Below are positions 61,690-64,000 of a stretch of DNA of 64,000 nucleotides, piece by piece; within the stretch, counting starts at the first letter, position 1, and every line of letters begins with the position of its first letter. Under the pieces are notes generated by a model. It was not told the origin of the DNA. It searched no databases and was given only the letters and a program-made list of their open reading frames with translations. A program made the translations under genes and the position numbers. Source of the stretch: Thermogemmatispora onikobensis. GTDB taxonomy: Bacteria; Chloroflexota; Ktedonobacteria; Ktedonobacterales; Ktedonobacteraceae. The stretch lies in the NCBI RefSeq assembly GCF_001748285.1, contig NZ_BDGT01000016.1, positions 1-64,000 of the forward strand, in the 5' to 3' direction.

Positions 61690-62122
61690 GGTGAGTATAG
61701 TGCTCCTCTCCCTGGTGCTTGCGATAGCCCTTACGTGTATGCGTGTCGCGCGTTGTGGTCAGTCTCTTTGTTCTGTTCTGGGGCGAAGCGGGCGGATGAC
61801 CTGCTATCTTACTCTCTCCTCTCTTCTTGCCCGAGCCGCCGTGGTGGTGTGTGGCGTGTGCCTTGCGAACGGCGGTTCTGGGGTGTGAGGGGAGGAGAAG
61901 CGAGCGCAAGCCATTCAGCCCGCCAGCAAAGCGAGCCAGTCGGGTTAATCGATCTAGCGACGGAAGGGCCTCGCCTGCGTCCTTGCTCTCCTGCTGATTG
62001 GCATCTATTGTACCACAGCTGCGCGAGGCCTGTCAGCCCCTGGGAGAGAGCAGGTCGGGGAGGACCCATAGCTTCCGATCAATTTTAGGCTAGATTCCCT
62101 CTGTAACAGCGAAGTCCTCCGC
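61690..62122. other. Non-coding stretch between the FAD oxidoreductase and PLD-helicase promoters
   Basis: No credible gene. It contains the long leader of the FAD oxidoreductase. The base composition changes from GC-rich (61700-62060) to AT-rich (62070-62210). Confidence 0.4.
62007..62015 (-). promoter_or_regulatory. Possible extended -10 promoter for the FAD oxidoreductase
   Basis: The minus strand reads TGGTACAAT, a TGn element with a 5/6 -10. No -35. It implies a leader of about 310 nt. Confidence 0.4.
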
Positions 62123-62151
62123 TTGAAATTCGGAGTCATTCACTGTATAAT
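62123..62151 (+). promoter_or_regulatory. Near-consensus promoter of the PLD-helicase gene
   Basis: TTGAAA (62123-62128), 17 bp, TATAAT (62146-62151). The -35 box lies inside the loop of a 5-bp inverted repeat (CTCCG 62117-62121, CGGAG 62131-62135). The leader to the ATG is about 165 nt. Confidence 0.7.
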
Positions 62152-62156
62152 ACAGT
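62142..62156. promoter_or_regulatory. Palindromic operator candidate over the -10 box
   Basis: ACTGTA-TAA-TACAGT is a perfect inverted repeat of 6-bp arms with a 3-bp centre, and it contains the whole TATAAT. A dimeric repressor bound here would block RNA polymerase. No known regulator's consensus matches: the E. coli LexA box needs an 8-bp spacer between CTGT and ACAG, and here it is 5. Confidence 0.55.
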
Positions 62157-62324
62157 TTATCCACCATCTTTCTTAAAGAAGATCTCTATCAAGCTCGGTT
62201 AATTATGGATGGTTATGGCCAACCTGCAGGGAACGGGTGGCACTTGGAAGCGCCTTGCTTAGGGTGATGAAGGGATGATCTAGGCAGCGGCCTCGTCTTG
62301 CTCCCGTAGTCGCGAGTATGAACC

Positions 62325-64000
62325 ATGGAGCCATTCACGAACCTCTGTCTTCCGCGTGTGATGGACACCTCCACTTATGACCTCACCACTCAGTTTTTTG
62401 AGAGACTACTGTCTCGTGCTCAGAGCTACGATCGCGGCGTGGGTTATTTCAGCTCGGGTTGGCTGCGGATCAATGCAAGGGGCATGGTGGCCTTTGCGAA
62501 CAATGGAGGGCGTGCACGCTGGATTACCAGTCCTATCCTGGATCAAGAGGACTGGAAAGCGCTGATGACTGGCGAGGCTGCCAAGATGAACCCGGCGCTT
62601 CACCGGCTCCTGGAGCGGAACATCACCAGTCTTGAGCAGGCTCTGGAAGAGGATGTGTTATCGGCACTTGCCTGGATGGTGGCAGATGAGGTCATAAGCT
62701 TTCGTCTTGCCCTGCCCCAGAATAGCCTGGAGAGCGGGGATTTCCATGACAAATTTGGGGTTTTTACAGACGCCTATGGCAATCGTATAAGCTTCAATGG
62801 CTCATATAATGATAGCATTCACGGGCTGCGTAACTACGAATCCATCAAGATCTTTTGCTCGTGGGAGTCACCCATTCTGGCGGAGCTAGTACAAGCTGAT
62901 GCCGAGCGCTTTGAACGGCTATGGAACAACCGCGATCCCAATGTGAGAGTGCTGGAGTTACCCGAGGCCGCTCGTGAGAGAATTGTACGTCTCCGTCGAG
63001 GTGAGCGTCCTTATGCCGAGCCAGAGTGGGTGAGACAGCGTCGTTTGGCGGAGAATGGAGCAGTGTATCAGATCGGTCGTCCCTTTTTTCCAACTGGCCT
63101 GGTTCTTCGTGATTATCAGCAGGAAGCTGTTGACGCCTGGTTCAATGCCGATCGGCGTGGCCTGCTAGAGATGGCTACTGGTACTGGTAAAACGATCACA
63201 GCTTTAGCTGCTTCTGTCAGGCTTTTTGAGCTAGAGCAGAGACTTGTGGTGATCATCGCAGTGCCCTACCAGCACCTGGTGGACCAATGGGCAGAGGAGG
63301 CTAAGGTTTTTGGCTATCGTCCCATCCTCGCTTACGGTTCTCGGAAGCAATGGCTGGAGAAGCTGCGGACGCGCCTGGAGGACTACCGGGCTGGTTACCG
63401 TCCCTGCCTCATGGTGATTACCACTCATAAAACCTTCATTAGTGAGGCCTTTCAAGATCTGCTGGTTCGCCTCAAAGGACCAGTGCTCCTGATCGCTGAC
63501 GAGGTGCATCACCTGGGTGCTCAGCAGAGCCGCAAAAGCTATCCCTGGCAGATCCCCTACAGGCTAGCGCTCTCGGCCACTCCCCAGCGCTGGTTTGACG
63601 AAGAGGGCAGCCGTGCCCTAACTGAGTACTTTGGAGAGACTGTCTTCTCCTTTCCACTAGAGAGAGCGATCGGATCTTGTTTGACACCCTACTATTACTA
63701 TCCGCATCTTGTGCCCTTGACAGGCGAGGAGCTGGATGAGTATCATAGGCTCTCAGTAAAGATTAGCCAGTTCGTCTACTCGGAGGACGAGAGTAAACAG
63801 GAGGCCCTGGAGCGCCTCTTGATAAAACGAGCACGTTTGCTGAATAATGCCAACAACAAGCTGGCTGCTTTGCGGGACCTGTTGCACGAGCCGGATCAGC
63901 TCAGTCACACGCTCTTCTACTGCACTTCGGAGCAGATAAAGGATCTGACTCGTCTATTGGGATTGGAGAAGGGGATGCGGGTCCATCCTTTTACGGCGAA
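62325..64000 (+). CDS. PLD-domain/DEAH helicase fusion, 3' end beyond window
   Basis: At least 558 residues; the right part is cut off by the window edge. Residues ~1-230 are a phospholipase-D-like nuclease domain: YDRGVGYFSSGWLR, then the catalytic HDKFGVF (His-141, Lys-143) and FNGSYNDS downstream, as in PLD enzymes with one HKD motif that dimerise. From ~255 an SF2 helicase starts: LRDYQQEAVDAW, Walker A in EMATGTGKTITALAA (K289), the Walker B DEVHH (392-396) and ALSATPQRW (SAT motif, 417). The helicase C-terminal lobe begins near the window's end. ATG 62325 is the first possible start, as a TGA lies two codons upstream in frame. Such fusions occur in phage-defence and DNA-repair loci. Weak GC bias suggests transfer. 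Confidence 0.9.
   Translation, partial: MEPFTNLCLPRVMDTSTYDLTTQFFERLLSRAQSYDRGVGYFSSGWLRINARGMVAFANNGGRARWITSPILDQEDWKALMTGEAAKMNPALHRLLERNITSLEQALEEDVLSALAWMVADEVISFRLALPQNSLESGDFHDKFGVFTDAYGNRISFNGSYNDSIHGLRNYESIKIFCSWESPILAELVQADAERFERLWNNRDPNVRVLELPEAARERIVRLRRGERPYAEPEWVRQRRLAENGAVYQIGRPFFPTGLVLRDYQQEAVDAWFNADRRGLLEMATGTGKTITALAASVRLFELEQRLVVIIAVPYQHLVDQWAEEAKVFGYRPILAYGSRKQWLEKLRTRLEDYRAGYRPCLMVITTHKTFISEAFQDLLVRLKGPVLLIADEVHHLGAQQSRKSYPWQIPYRLALSATPQRWFDEEGSRALTEYFGETVFSFPLERAIGSCLTPYYYYPHLVPLTGEELDEYHRLSVKISQFVYSEDESKQEALERLLIKRARLLNNANNKLAALRDLLHEPDQLSHTLFYCTSEQIKDLTRLLGLEKGMRVHPFTA

Noticed and set aside
62142-62156. LexA (SOS) box at the PLD-helicase promoter
   Set aside because: CTGT and ACAG are 5 bp apart, not 8, and the Gram-positive GAAC-N4-GTTC form is also absent.
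62325-64000. Assignment of the PLD-helicase to DISARM, BREX or another named system
   Set aside because: The partner genes needed for such a call lie outside the window, and the visible domains occur in several systems.

Overview
The window is a GC-rich bacterial chromosome segment. I infer a Ktedonobacteria-like member of the Chloroflexota. The basis is the combination of soluble Ser/Thr kinases that begin with a zinc ribbon and end in TPR or WD40 repeats, a full system I cytochrome c maturation (Ccm) operon, two long RelA/SpoT proteins side by side, and very large secreted or membrane proteins. This is a judgement from gene style, not from a marker-gene comparison. No rRNA, tRNA, CRISPR array, insertion sequence or prophage was seen.

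Layout. 1-5.0 kb: the end of a glutamine-synthetase-family enzyme converging on two APC amino acid/amine permeases. 5.2-9.9 kb: a minus-strand group accC-fabF-accB (malonyl-CoA supply and fatty acid elongation) followed by an F420/flavin-type oxidoreductase. 10.2-21 kb: two zinc-ribbon Ser/Thr kinases (TPR and WD40 types), rsmA, a class A penicillin-binding protein, two unknown proteins and an MBL-fold hydrolase. 21-25.3 kb: a GT2/GT-C fusion glycosyltransferase with a second GT2 protein. 25.5-27.6 kb: a two-gene cassette (DUF488 protein plus an unrecognised 289-residue protein) that looks AT-richer than its surroundings. 27.6-30.5 kb: lipM, tgt and a small zinc-ribbon protein. 30.9-36.7 kb: two RelA/SpoT homologues; the first has an intact hydrolase site and the second has lost it. 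36.9-42.6 kb: a histidine kinase fused to a LuxR-type DNA-binding domain, a DUF2851-rluB pair, and a long acidic coiled-coil protein. 43.3-53.3 kb: one minus-strand Ccm operon (thioredoxin, CopD-like, ccmE, ccmF, ccmH, ccmI-like, a membrane protein, ccmA, ccmB, ccmC, a 48-residue ccmD, DUF3054). 53.5-56.6 kb: a PfpI-family protein, der and a stand-alone Clp N-domain protein. 56.7-61.7 kb: a secreted beta-propeller protein with three C-terminal repeats and a FAD oxidoreductase. 62-64 kb: a phospholipase-D/DEAH-helicase fusion that runs off the right edge.

How the parts work together. The Ccm operon is the largest coherent unit: ABC-type heme export (CcmABCD), a heme chaperone (CcmE) in which the usual heme-binding His is Cys, the heme lyase (CcmF), and the apocytochrome thiol branch (CcmH, thioredoxin). 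The two RSH proteins would set (p)ppGpp level, one able to make and break it and one apparently only able to make it. The most accessory-looking parts are the DUF488 cassette and the PLD-helicase. The latter has a near-consensus promoter whose -10 box lies inside a perfect palindrome, which suggests a repressed, defence-like gene. Several genes have promoters of the extended -10 form (TGnTATnnT) with no clear -35 box, while rsh1, rsh2, the zinc-ribbon gene, the DUF488 gene and the PLD-helicase have -35/-10 pairs with 16-17 bp spacing.
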